From assembly GCA_016716305.1 (NCBI GenBank), contig JADJWP010000002.1, positions 2,416,501-2,480,500 of the forward strand: a DNA stretch of 64,000 nucleotides. The letters run 5' to 3'. This document shows, piece by piece, positions 46,106 through 55,020 of the stretch (its first letter is position 1; each line of letters opens with the position of its first letter). This DNA comes from Chloracidobacterium sp. (GTDB lineage: Bacteria; Acidobacteriota; Blastocatellia; Pyrinomonadales; Pyrinomonadaceae). Below the pieces are notes generated by a model, which did not search any database, was not told the origin of the DNA, and saw only the letters and a program-made list of their open reading frames with translations. A program made the translations under genes and the position numbers.

Positions 46106-46453
46106 TCAGATCGTTATCCTGATCCAGCCGTCCTCGATAGCGACGTCAAATCGCTCGAGCGAACAGCCGGCCTTGGTATAACACTCGCCATTTCTTACAT
46201 CAAAACGCCAGCCATGGTGTTCGCATTCGACTATGTTTCCGTAAAGGCGCGAATCAGCGATCGGGTATCCTTTATGAGGGCAAAAATTCTCGATCGCGTG
46301 AAATTGCCCACCAACATTGAACAATGCGATCTCGCTGCCGTCTTTCATTTTTACGGTCGCGCCGCGGCCGACAGGTACCGATTCGGCCCGTCCGACGGTG
46401 ATCGTGCGCCCTTCGCGGGGCGGCTTTCGCTTGTTTTCCCTCGACTTTCCCAT
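46106..46453 (-). CDS. Rieske [2Fe-2S] protein
   Basis: 115 residues. The Rieske cluster ligands are in CPHKGYPI (Cys and His) and CEHHGWRFD (Cys and His), with a typical spacing of about 17 residues. No membrane anchor or signal. This soluble type serves as ferredoxin for ring-hydroxylating dioxygenases or as a NirD-like subunit; no oxygenase or nitrite reductase gene is nearby. Confidence 0.9.
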   Translation of the reverse strand: MGKSRENKRKPPREGRTITVGRAESVPVGRGATVKMKDGSEIALFNVGGQFHAIENFCPHKGYPIADSRLYGNIVECEHHGWRFDVRNGECYTKAGCSLERFDVAIEDGWIRITI

Positions 46454-46629
46454 TTCTCGAACTGCGGCAAGCTGCGATCTATATTAAATGCCCGTTTACC
46501 GCCAACAATATAGAATAACGCGCCGGCCGCAGCATCTCACGCCCGCGGGAGGCGAAAATTTGTTTTCCTTGCTTTATAAGCCTAGACTACCGTATGGCGA
46601 ATACGGCAGAAATAGCTTAAGGAGCTAAA

Positions 46630-46962
46630 ATGTTCGAATACACATATAGAATCAAAGAAGCGGACGGCTCTTGGAAGGAGGTTCAGAAAGGCGATCCAGA
46701 GTACGATTCGCATTTCGTTGCCGAGTATGACGATTACGGAAATCTCATTCGTGAGGTTCCCGTTGGCGATGGCGCGGACATAATAGTTACTTTCGTCACG
46801 TATGACAACGGTAAAACCTATGCCAATGATCAAGAGCGGTGGTTGGAGCGTTGGCAGGACTTCGATGTTGAGAAGCTTTACGAGCACCCGACATTGAAGG
46901 AGTCGATTGCTGAGAAACTGCGTGAGTTTTGGGAAAAGTGGGGTCCAAAACGCCGTTCCTAA
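46630..46962 (+). CDS. Hypothetical protein
   Basis: Not recognised. 110 residues, acidic, with many aromatic residues (MFEYTYRIKEADGSW, EYDDYGNLIREV, EKLREFWEKWGPKRRS). No signal or membrane segment. AAGGAG lies 7 nt before the ATG. A hairpin CCGTAT-ATACGG (46590-46606) precedes it. By eye its GC content is lower than in the surrounding genes. Confidence 0.65.
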   Translation: MFEYTYRIKEADGSWKEVQKGDPEYDSHFVAEYDDYGNLIREVPVGDGADIIVTFVTYDNGKTYANDQERWLERWQDFDVEKLYEHPTLKESIAEKLREFWEKWGPKRRS

Positions 46963-47075
46963 TACGATCTCGACACCATAGCTCGAGCAGTAGCGCTTTT
47001 TAAGATGAGGGGCAAGGGTTAACATATGGTAAGACAGTCGACATAAAACAAAATAAAAGAACGGAGCAAATTGCG

Positions 47076-47537
47076 ATGACCGAAGCGACAAAGAACGAGC
47101 GCGTTAAGTGCCGCGAGATAATGACTTCGAGCGTCCGGACGGCGACCGGTGAAATGCCGCTGAGCGAGGTCAGCGTACTGATGCGCGACGGCGACATGGG
47201 CTCTGTGCCTGTTATGGCCGGCGATAGACTGATCGGGATAGTCACCGACCGCGATATCGTCGTCAGGGCCGTGGCTGAGGGCAAGCCGCCGACCACGCCG
47301 GTGTCCGAAGTGATGACGACCGAGATCTTTTCGGTCGGGCCGGATGATTTTGTGTTCGAGGCGATCCGGCTGATGGGTGACAAACAGGTCCGCCGCATCC
47401 CTGTCGTGAACGAAGACGGTTCGCTCGCGGGCATCATTGCAATGGCCGATATCGCCCTCGGAATGGAGGACGAACGCGAGATCGCCGAAACGCTGGAAGA
47501 GATCTCAAGCGGCGTCGCATTTTGGAGCAAGGACTGA
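47076..47537 (+). CDS. Tandem CBS-domain protein
   Basis: 153 residues consisting of two CBS motifs (about 10-65 and 75-135), with MTSSVRTATGEMPLSEV, IVTDRDIVVRAVAEG and RRIPVVNEDGSLAGIIAMADIA. CBS pairs bind adenine nucleotides and usually regulate a partner; this one stands alone. GGAGC precedes the ATG. Its stop is 9 nt ahead of the VWA gene, so the two may be co-transcribed. Confidence 0.9.
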   Translation: MTEATKNERVKCREIMTSSVRTATGEMPLSEVSVLMRDGDMGSVPVMAGDRLIGIVTDRDIVVRAVAEGKPPTTPVSEVMTTEIFSVGPDDFVFEAIRLMGDKQVRRIPVVNEDGSLAGIIAMADIALGMEDEREIAETLEEISSGVAFWSKD

Positions 47538-47546
47538 GTTCGTAGC

Positions 47547-48482
47547 ATGAGAATTCGAGCGTCAACCGTTCTAACGGTCATAATCATCATTACTCTCGTC
47601 GGGTTCACTCGTGCTCAGGAGAAATTGAATGTAAGTTCGATCCCAGCATGCGACGGCAGCAATTCAAGGGTTACGATACACACTGGATTGCGAGGGGTCG
47701 TTACTAAAGACTATGTCACAAATCTAACGGTTGATAAGTTTCGACTCTCAGGAGACGAAGGTGAATATGCAATCAAGTGTTTCTCGCAACCGGATCAACC
47801 GCTCGTAGTTGGTCTGATAATTGACTATTCAAGTTCTTCGAAAAAAGAGAGCATCGAACAAGGCCTGAAGGCAATTGCTCGCTTTATCGAAATCAGCAAC
47901 GAGAAGAACGTCTATTTTGCAGTTGGTTTTTCAGGAAGCCCATTTTTGCTGCTGGCGCCAACTGAGGACCGCAAACAAGTCGGTTCTGTGCTTGTCAAGG
48001 CAGCTTCCGAGAGGACCAGAGGCAAGACAGCTTTTAATGACGGCATTGATTTTGCGTTACGGAATATACCGCCGAACAAGGAAATGCGCCGGGTCTTTAT
48101 TGTATTGTCGGACGGTGCCGAGAATTTTTCGAAAAATAGCAACCGTAATGAACTCAAGAGCAGATTGATAGATGCAAATGTTGCCCTGTTCGTGCTCTCA
48201 CCTGACCAGGAACCAGGCAGTTTTTATTCTGGTGACTTTGAAGTAGCGTCGAAGGTTCATTCGCTTGTTGCTGGTACTGGCGGATGGTATGCAAAGTTCT
48301 ACGATGAGACCGGAATCGATCGATTATTGGTTCGATTGGGAAGGATGTTACGGAGTCAGTACACAATAGGAATTGACCCTGCGTTGCCGACTCGCAAATG
48401 GCGACCGTTTAAGCTCGAGGTCAAGCTGCCCGATAATTTCGAGCAGATCACGCTGGTCGGATTGGAGAGTTTTTACTTCTAA
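47547..48482 (+). CDS. Secreted VWA-domain protein (VWFA-related, acidobacterial type)
   Basis: 311 residues with an N-terminal signal peptide (cleavage near TRAQ, about residue 26). The VWA domain runs about 90-300, with MIDAS-like LIIDYSSSSKK, the threonine region RGKTAFNDGIDFAL and VLSDGAENFSKN. This matches the acidobacterial VWFA-related family, whose members are exported; their function is unknown. GC content looks lower than in neighbours by eye. Confidence 0.8.
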   Translation: MRIRASTVLTVIIIITLVGFTRAQEKLNVSSIPACDGSNSRVTIHTGLRGVVTKDYVTNLTVDKFRLSGDEGEYAIKCFSQPDQPLVVGLIIDYSSSSKKESIEQGLKAIARFIEISNEKNVYFAVGFSGSPFLLLAPTEDRKQVGSVLVKAASERTRGKTAFNDGIDFALRNIPPNKEMRRVFIVLSDGAENFSKNSNRNELKSRLIDANVALFVLSPDQEPGSFYSGDFEVASKVHSLVAGTGGWYAKFYDETGIDRLLVRLGRMLRSQYTIGIDPALPTRKWRPFKLEVKLPDNFEQITLVGLESFYF

Positions 48483-48489
48483 ATGCGGT

Positions 48490-48849
48490 ATGGCGAAAGC
48501 ATTCAACAGGCATTTCCAGTTTCTCGGCTCGTCAAAAGGGGCGAAGCCGTCGGGACGATTGTGGTTTCCGGCTGCTGACGTTTACGAGACCGCCGAGGGC
48601 TGGGTCGTCAAGGTCGAGCTTGCCGGCGTTGCGGCCGAAGATGTCGAGATCGAGGTGAACGGCAATGTCCTGTACATCGCCGGCTGCCGCAAAGACCGCT
48701 CGTGCGCGGCCGGAGCCGCGTATCACCAAATGGAGATCACCTATAGCCGTTTCGAGAAGACTCTGCAGTTTCCATCGTCGATCGAGGGCGTAAAGCTTGA
48801 CCACATGTTCGAGAATGGCTTGTTGATCATAAGGCTGAAAAAGGCCTGA
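48490..48849 (+). CDS. Small heat-shock protein, Hsp20 family
   Basis: 119 residues from ATG 48490 (MAKAFNRHFQFLG). The alpha-crystallin domain has YETAEGWVVKVELAGV, a beta-strand VEIEVNGNVLYIAGCR and the closing FENGLLIIRLKKA. ATP-independent holdase against aggregation. It is 61 nt ahead of lon, so both protein-quality genes may share regulation; no CIRCE element or sigma-32 promoter is visible. Confidence 0.9.
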   Translation: MAKAFNRHFQFLGSSKGAKPSGRLWFPAADVYETAEGWVVKVELAGVAAEDVEIEVNGNVLYIAGCRKDRSCAAGAAYHQMEITYSRFEKTLQFPSSIEGVKLDHMFENGLLIIRLKKA

Positions 48850-48910
48850 CCTGCCGCGCAGGTGACGCCTATCAGCTGCCGACATACATCCAAGGACCGG
48901 GAAACGCGCT

Positions 48911-51379
48911 ATGGCCGATGAAACAACAAAAGATCCGCTGACGATGACCGAGGTCGACCTGCCGAAAAATCTCGAGATCGCCATCCTTCCGCTTCAGAAT
49001 ACGACCCTTTTTCCCGATACGGTCGTGCCGTTGGCCGTCGGCCGCGAACGCTCGATGCGTGCGGTCGAATCAGCTCTTGCAAACGAAGAAAAGCTGCTCG
49101 GCTGCATCACGACCAAGACCGAGAACGTTACGGGCGACGAAGCGACCTACGACGATCTGTATCAAGTCGGTACCATTGTCAACATAAAGCGGATGATGCG
49201 CAACGAAGGCGTGATGCAGCTCATCGTCCAGGGGCTCGAGCGTTTCCGCATCACTGAATGGCAAACGGATCAGCCGTTCCTAAAGGCAAAGATCGAGGTC
49301 TTACCCGAGCTGACACGGATCGACGAAGAAGAGATCGAAGCGCTCAAGCGGAACATACATCAAATGATCCAGCAGGCGCTCGCACTGCTGCCGCAGGTGC
49401 CGCCCGAGATACGGATGGCCGTGATGACCCAGCAAGATCCGGTCCAGTTGTCATACTTCATGGCGTCGGTCCTCGACCTCGGCAATGAGACCGAGCAGAA
49501 GATGCTGGAAGCGGGAACCGTTGACGAACTCCTTTCGCTTACGCACGGTGCTCTTGCACGCGAACTCGAGATAATGCAGATCCGGTCAAAGATCGCGACC
49601 GAAGCGCAGACCGAGATGGACAAATCGCAGCGCGATTACATTCTCCGTCAACAGATGAAGGCGATCCAGAAGGAACTTGGCGAGGATGGCGACAGCGGCG
49701 AAAAGGCCGAGGCCGAACAGCTTCGCGAACGGCTCGAGACGGCCGATCTTCCGGATGATGTCCGCAAGGAAGCCAACCGCGAACTGAAACGGATGGAGGC
49801 GCTGCCGCAATCGGCGCCCGACTATCATGTCATCCGAACCTATCTTGAATACGTCCTCGAGCTGCCATGGCGAAAGGCGAGCGAAGAAAAGCTTGACCTG
49901 AACGAGGCCCGCAGGATACTCGACGAAGATCATTACGGCCTCGAAGATGTAAAGGAACGCATACTCGAGTCGCTGGCGGTCGTAAAGCTTCGGCCCGATT
50001 CCAAGAGTCCGATCCTGCTCTTCGTCGGCCCTCCGGGCGTCGGCAAAACATCGCTCGGACGTTCGATCGCCCGTTCGCTTGGACGCGAGTTCGAGCGGAT
50101 GTCGCTTGGCGGTATGCGTGACGAAGCCGAATTGCGAGGCCACCGCCGGACCTATATCGGCGCAATGCCGGGCAGGATCATACAGGCACTTCGCCGCGTT
50201 GGCGTAAACAATCCGGTGATGATGCTCGACGAGATCGACAAGCTCGGCAACGACTATCGCGGCGACCCATCGGCCGCGCTGCTCGAGATACTCGATCCGG
50301 CGCAGAACAACACGTTTCGAGATAATTATCTCGATCTGCCGTTCGATCTCTCGAAGGTGTTTTTTATCGCGACGGCAAACTCGCTCGGCCCGATCCCGAT
50401 GCCGCTCAGGGATCGAATGGAGATCATCCAGATCGCCGGCTACAGCGACCGCGAGAAACTTAATATCGCTAAGCAATACCTTATTCCGCGGCAGTTGAGC
50501 GAAAACGGATTGAAACCGGAACAGCTCGAGATCGCGGACGACGCGGTCAATCTTCTGACCGCTCGGTACACGCGTGAGGCAGGGGTTCGGCAGCTCGAAC
50601 GTACTATAGGCAATCTTGCCCGAAAGATAGCACTCAAGGTTGCCGAGGGGTCGACGGAAAAGGTGACGGTAAATGCCGCGTCGGTGAAAGAATATCTCGG
50701 CGCGCCGCGGTTCTTTCCGGAATCGGCCCGCGTCGATATGCCGCCCGGCGTAGCAACGGGCATGGCATGGACCGAGATGGGCGGGCAGGTGCTCTTTATT
50801 GAAGCAACACTTCTTCCCGGCTCCGGCGGCCTTACTCTGACCGGTCAGCTTGGGGACGTGATGAAGGAATCGGCACAGGCCGCCCGAAGTTACCTTTGGT
50901 CGCACGCATCCGAATTTGGCATCGACCCCGAGAAGATCAAGCAGAACGGAGTTCATCTTCACGTCCCGGCCGGAGCGATCCCGAAGGACGGCCCGAGCGC
51001 GGGCGTAACGATGGCGTCTGCGCTTGCTTCGCTATACACCGGACGCAAGGTACGTAACGATACGGCGATGACGGGCGAGATAACATTGTCGGGTTTGGTG
51101 TTTCCGGTCGGCGGTATCAAGGAAAAGGTCCTCGCAGCTCATCGTGCGGGTATTTCGAGGATAATCCTGCCGGCACAAAACGAATCGGACATCGACGATA
51201 TTCCGGAAGATGTCCGGAAAGAACTCGAGATCATTCCCGCTCACCGCGTGAGCGACGTCCTTAAAGCCGCCCTTGAAGAAGGCGTTGAAGAAACCAAGAC
51301 CGAGGAATTCACTTTCAAGCCTCATGACGGCAAACCGACAGAGGCCCCGACCGATCAACTGATCGCGAGGGAAAAATAG
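48911..51379 (+). CDS. lon: ATP-dependent Lon protease
   Basis: 822 residues. N-terminal LAN domain (about residues 15-215). AAA+ module with Walker [16 protein letters not shown] at about 373 and [11 protein letters not shown]alker B. C-terminal serine protease domain with [12 protein letters not shown] (catalytic Ser696) and [11 protein letters not shown] (Lys739), 43 residues apart as in E. coli. Degrades misfolded and regulatory proteins in the cytoplasm. The C-terminal tail after about residue 800 is poorly conserved. Confidence 0.97.
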   Translation: MADETTKDPLTMTEVDLPKNLEIAILPLQNTTLFPDTVVPLAVGRERSMRAVESALANEEKLLGCITTKTENVTGDEATYDDLYQVGTIVNIKRMMRNEGVMQLIVQGLERFRITEWQTDQPFLKAKIEVLPELTRIDEEEIEALKRNIHQMIQQALALLPQVPPEIRMAVMTQQDPVQLSYFMASVLDLGNETEQKMLEAGTVDELLSLTHGALARELEIMQIRSKIATEAQTEMDKSQRDYILRQQMKAIQKELGEDGDSGEKAEAEQLRERLETADLPDDVRKEANRELKRMEALPQSAPDYHVIRTYLEYVLELPWRKASEEKLDLNEARRILDEDHYGLEDVKERILESLAVVKLRPDSKSPILLFVGPPGVGKTSLGRSIARSLGREFERMSLGGMRDEAELRGHRRTYIGAMPGRIIQALRRVGVNNPVMMLDEIDKLGNDYRGDPSAALLEILDPAQNNTFRDNYLDLPFDLSKVFFIATANSLGPIPMPLRDRMEIIQIAGYSDREKLNIAKQYLIPRQLSENGLKPEQLEIADDAVNLLTARYTREAGVRQLERTIGNLARKIALKVAEGSTEKVTVNAASVKEYLGAPRFFPESARVDMPPGVATGMAWTEMGGQVLFIEATLLPGSGGLTLTGQLGDVMKESAQAARSYLWSHASEFGIDPEKIKQNGVHLHVPAGAIPKDGPSAGVTMASALASLYTGRKVRNDTAMTGEITLSGLVFPVGGIKEKVLAAHRAGISRIILPAQNESDIDDIPEDVRKELEIIPAHRVSDVLKAALEEGVEETKTEEFTFKPHDGKPTEAPTDQLIAREK

Positions 51380-51608
51380 TCGGTCCTCCGCGAAACAGTA
51401 CGGCGATAGTGCTCTTTTCGTTTTACCGCGCGGCACGCGTGTTTCCATTCAAATCACCTTGCGGCTAAAACACCGAAAAGGCTCCGTTCCCTTGCCGCCA
51501 CCAGCTGCAGACACGATAGTGTGACCTCTTTTTGAAATACCGCGATACCTCCAAGAGTTGTGTACGTTTAAAAAATCTTTGTCCGACTGCTTTCGAAAGT
51601 TACGCATA

Positions 51609-51650
51609 TCCGATCAAGAAATCGTAATTTTCAAAAAGTGATCGGAGGAG
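51609..51650 (+). promoter_or_regulatory. Hairpin covering the ribosome-binding site of the repeat-protein gene
   Basis: TCCGATCA (51609-51616) pairs perfectly with TGATCGGA (51639-51646) across an A/T-rich 22-nt loop. The 3' arm overlaps the ribosome-binding site GGAGGAG (51644-51650), so the hairpin can block the start at 51654. It could act as a translational switch such as a thermometer, or be coincidental. The rest of 51380-51608 shows no gene or clear promoter to me. Confidence 0.45.
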
Positions 51651-51653
51651 AGT

Positions 51654-54600
51654 ATGCGTCTTAGAGCGAAGGAAAGATGGTTGGTGATCGGATCGATGGT
51701 TTGCCTTGCTGCCATTGGCGTAAACGCAGCGAAGGTGACATTGGCGGACACGGACCGCCGCAATAATGGGCGCCTTCGGCAATCGGTGCCCGACGCAAAC
51801 GCGGCAGGCGGACAGGTTGATCTGGTCGGGCCGGTAGGCAGCGGGCAATTTGGAGCACAGGTCGCGGTGCTGCCGAATGGCAATATAGTTGTGACCGATC
51901 CGCTTTTTGATCTTCCGGGGCCGATCGCGGATGTCGGCGCGGTTTACCTCTACGACGGAAACACACTCTCCGAGATCAGCCGTTTGACCGGCAGCGCCGC
52001 GGGTGATCGAGTCGGGAGCAGTGGAATCACGGTGTTATCGAATGGAAATTACGTGATAATGAGCTCAGGTTGGAACAATGGTGCAGCGACGTCCGCGGGC
52101 GCGGTAACATTCGGAAATGCGAAGACCGGCATTTCCGGAATGGTTTCAGCCGCAAATTCGCTCATCGGATCGACGACGTTGGATGAGGTTGGAGGAAATG
52201 GGGTCACAAAGCTGTCGAACGGTAACTATGTTGTGCCCAGTCCGAATTGGGATGCCCCAGGCGCAGCCAATGCCGGCGCCGCGACATTCGGCAATGGCAA
52301 TACGGGTGTTACGGGCACCGTTTCCGCGGCGAATTCGCTTGTCGGTTCGACCGCGAACGATAGTGTCAGCCTTGCTATCACCGCCCTTACAAATGGAAAT
52401 TACGTTGTGAGCAACCCCAATTGGGATGGCCCGGGTGCCGTCAATGCGGGTGCCGTAACTTTCGGGAACGGCACGATCGGGACATCGGGAACCATTTCTG
52501 CGGCCAACTCGCTTGTCGGTTCGACAGCGAACGATACCCTCGCCGGTGTCGGAGCAGGTAGCGCCGTCACCGCCCTCACGAATGGCAACTACGTCGTTAC
52601 GAGCACGCGGTGGGATGCCCCCGGGGTCGTAGATGCCGGTGCCGCAACATTCGGGAACGGAACGACCGGGGTCTCGGGACCAATTTCCGCGGCCAATTCG
52701 CTTATCGGTTCGACCGCGAACGATCGCATCGGGAACTTTGGCACCAGCACAGGCAGCGGGGTTACCCCCCTGGCGAATGGGAATTATGTTGTGGTAAGCC
52801 AATTCTGGAATGCTCCGGGTGCGGCCCTTGCGGGTGCCGCAACGTTTGGGAACGGAACGACCGGGACTACGGGCACCGTATCTGCGGCGAATTCGCTTGT
52901 CGGTTCGGCCGCGAACCACAACGTAGGAAGTAGTGGCGTGACCGCACTGACGAACGGGAATTATGTTGTGTCCAGCCGCCAATGGGATGGCCCGGGTGCG
53001 TTACAGGCCGGTGCCGCAACTTTCGGGAACGGAACTACAGGGATCTCGGGAACCATTTCCGCGGCCAATTCGCTTGTCGGTACGAGGGCAAGCGATAGCG
53101 TCGGTACCGGCGGCATCATCGCATTGACCAACGGCAATTATGTTGTGATCAGCCCGGTTTGGGCGAGTGCCACCGCATCTGCGATCGGTGCCGTAACGCT
53201 GGGGAATGGCACAACCGGGATCTCGGGAACCATTTCCTCGGCCAATTCGCTGATCGGTTCGACGGCGCAAGATCGAGTCGGGGGCGGCGGCGTGACAGCA
53301 CTAACAAATGGGAATTATGTTGTGGCGACACCCGAGTGGGATGCCCCGGGTGTAGTAAATGTCGGCGCTGTAACTTTAGGGAATGGCGCTACGGGTGTAA
53401 CTGGCACCATTTCCGCGGCCAACTCGCTTGTCGGTTCGACCGCAGCGGATTTTGTTGGCTCTAACAATGGCGGCAACAGCAGCGTCGTCGCCCTCACGAA
53501 TGGGAATTATATTGTGGCCAGCGTGAGCTGGGATTCCCCGGGCGCAGCCGATGTCGGAGCGGTGACATTCGGCAACGGCACTACGGGCGTGACCGGCGCA
53601 GTTTCCGCGGCCAATTCGCTAGTTGGTTCGACCGCGAGCGATAGCGTCAACTTCGTTATCCTCGGCCTCACGAATGGAAATTACGTGGTACGCAACCCGA
53701 ATTGGGATGCCCCGGGTTTAGTAAATGCCGGTGCCGTGACTTTCGGCAACGGCACGATCGGGACCTCGGGCACTATTTCCGCGGCCAAATCGCTTGTCGG
53801 TTCGACAGCGAGCGATCAGGTCGGAAGCGGTGGCGTTACCCCGCTAACAAACGGAAGTTACGTGGTAAGCACTCCTGGCTGGGATAACGGTGCAACAGCA
53901 AACGCTGGCGCTGTCACATACGGGATCGGGTCCGGGGGTACATCCGGACCGATAAGTTCCAGCAATAGCGTTGTGGGAACTGTAACCGGAGTCCTTAGTT
54001 TCTCGTCCACTCTTTCAAACGGCCGTATGGTTGTCGGGCAACGTTTAAGGAATATCGTAACGGTCTTTGACCCCGATCCGGCTACGGTTCGATCGCCTTT
54101 CGACTTTGACGGAGACGGGAAGACGGACGTTGGTATCTTTCGTCCGGGGCCGGCTGAGTGGTGGTATCGGAGAAGCTCTGACGGACAGGTCCCGGCACTT
54201 CAGTTCGGCACCTCTACCGACGCGATCGCACCGGTCGATTACACCGGCGACGGAAAGTCGGATGTGGCGTTCTTCCGTCCGACCACGGGCGAGTGGTTCA
54301 TCCTGAGATCTGAGGACGGATCGTTCTATTCGTTCCCGTTCGGCGGAGCGGGCGACACACCCGTCCCGGCGGACTACGACGGCGACGGCAAGGGCGATGT
54401 CGCGGTCTTCCGTTCGACCAACAACACATGGTACATCCAGCGTTCGTCCGACCTCGGGGTCTCGATCATCACCTTCGGAGCCTCGGGCGACCTGCCGGTG
54501 ACGGCCGACTATGACGGCGACGGCAAATCGGACATCGGCATCTTTCGTCCGGGCCCGGGCGAATGGTGGTATCTGCGGTCGTCTGACGGCGGCAACCGTG

Positions 54601-54923
54601 CTTTCCAGTTCGGGACATCGACCGACAAGACGGTGGTCGGCGACTACACCGGAGACGGCAAGGCAGACGCTGCGTTCTTCAGGCCGACCACGGGTGAATG
54701 GTTCATCCTGAGATCGGAGGACGGCTCGTTCTACTCGTTCCCGTTCGGCGGAGCAGGCGACACACCGGTTCCCGGCGACTACGACGGCGACGGAAAGACG
54801 GACGCTGCGGTCTTCAGGCCGTCATCGGCGACGTGGTTCATGCTCGGCTCGACCTCGGGCACGCAGATCATCCCGTTCGGTGCCGCCACCGACCGCCCGA
54901 TCCCGAATGCGTTCGTGAGGTAA
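51654..54923 (+). CDS. Large secreted repeat protein: 11 'NGNYVV' repeats plus FG-GAP-like blades
   Basis: 1089 residues. Signal peptide to about residue 26. Residues 108-800 hold 11 repeats of about 59 residues, each opening (I/V)SAANSLVGSTA and containing LTNGNYVV, WDAPG and GAVTFGNGT. A divergent copy sits at each end. This resembles the repeat family annotated as DUF5650; that match is from memory. Residues 820-1089 have six blades built on DxDGDGKxDxxxFRP, an FG-GAP/integrin-like calcium-binding motif (DGDGK) forming a beta-propeller. These are common in acidobacterial secreted proteins. Likely cell-surface or secreted adhesin-like role; inference only. No sortase or type 9 tail is visible. 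Confidence 0.8.
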   Translation: MRLRAKERWLVIGSMVCLAAIGVNAAKVTLADTDRRNNGRLRQSVPDANAAGGQVDLVGPVGSGQFGAQVAVLPNGNIVVTDPLFDLPGPIADVGAVYLYDGNTLSEISRLTGSAAGDRVGSSGITVLSNGNYVIMSSGWNNGAATSAGAVTFGNAKTGISGMVSAANSLIGSTTLDEVGGNGVTKLSNGNYVVPSPNWDAPGAANAGAATFGNGNTGVTGTVSAANSLVGSTANDSVSLAITALTNGNYVVSNPNWDGPGAVNAGAVTFGNGTIGTSGTISAANSLVGSTANDTLAGVGAGSAVTALTNGNYVVTSTRWDAPGVVDAGAATFGNGTTGVSGPISAANSLIGSTANDRIGNFGTSTGSGVTPLANGNYVVVSQFWNAPGAALAGAATFGNGTTGTTGTVSAANSLVGSAANHNVGSSGVTALTNGNYVVSSRQWDGPGALQAGAATFGNGTTGISGTISAANSLVGTRASDSVGTGGIIALTNGNYVVISPVWASATASAIGAVTLGNGTTGISGTISSANSLIGSTAQDRVGGGGVTALTNGNYVVATPEWDAPGVVNVGAVTLGNGATGVTGTISAANSLVGSTAADFVGSNNGGNSSVVALTNGNYIVASVSWDSPGAADVGAVTFGNGTTGVTGAVSAANSLVGSTASDSVNFVILGLTNGNYVVRNPNWDAPGLVNAGAVTFGNGTIGTSGTISAAKSLVGSTASDQVGSGGVTPLTNGSYVVSTPGWDNGATANAGAVTYGIGSGGTSGPISSSNSVVGTVTGVLSFSSTLSNGRMVVGQRLRNIVTVFDPDPATVRSPFDFDGDGKTDVGIFRPGPAEWWYRRSSDGQVPALQFGTSTDAIAPVDYTGDGKSDVAFFRPTTGEWFILRSEDGSFYSFPFGGAGDTPVPADYDGDGKGDVAVFRSTNNTWYIQRSSDLGVSIITFGASGDLPVTADYDGDGKSDIGIFRPGPGEWWYLRSSDGGNRAFQFGTSTDKTVVGDYTGDGKADAAFFRPTTGEWFILRSEDGSFYSFPFGGAGDTPVPGDYDGDGKTDAAVFRPSSATWFMLGSTSGTQIIPFGAATDRPIPNAFVR

Positions 54924-54965
54924 GGGCCGATTACCTAAAGGCAACGGTTCCGGCGTTGGTCAGTA

Positions 54966-54997
54966 CCTCGGCGTTCTCAGCGGACGCCGAGGCTTTT
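54966..54997 (+). terminator. Intrinsic terminator after the repeat-protein gene
   Basis: CCTCGGCGT (54966-54974) and ACGCCGAGG (54984-54992) form a 9-bp perfect stem, followed by CTTTTC. The T run is short, so confidence is moderate. Confidence 0.7.
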
Positions 54998-55020
54998 CGA
55001 TTCTAGCCGATGAACTTTGA

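Noticed and set aside
49586..50962. Long open frame (458 codons) antisense to lon
   Set aside because: It mirrors lon, whose domains and catalytic residues are intact. The antisense translation has no recognisable domain and arises from high-GC codon bias.
52146..52982. Arg/Gly-rich antisense frame inside the repeat protein
   Set aside because: It reads the complement of the tandem repeats and shows periodicity only for that reason.
51700..53950. Possible CRISPR array
   Set aside because: The 177-bp periodicity is coding, in frame, with diverged units and no spacer/repeat alternation.
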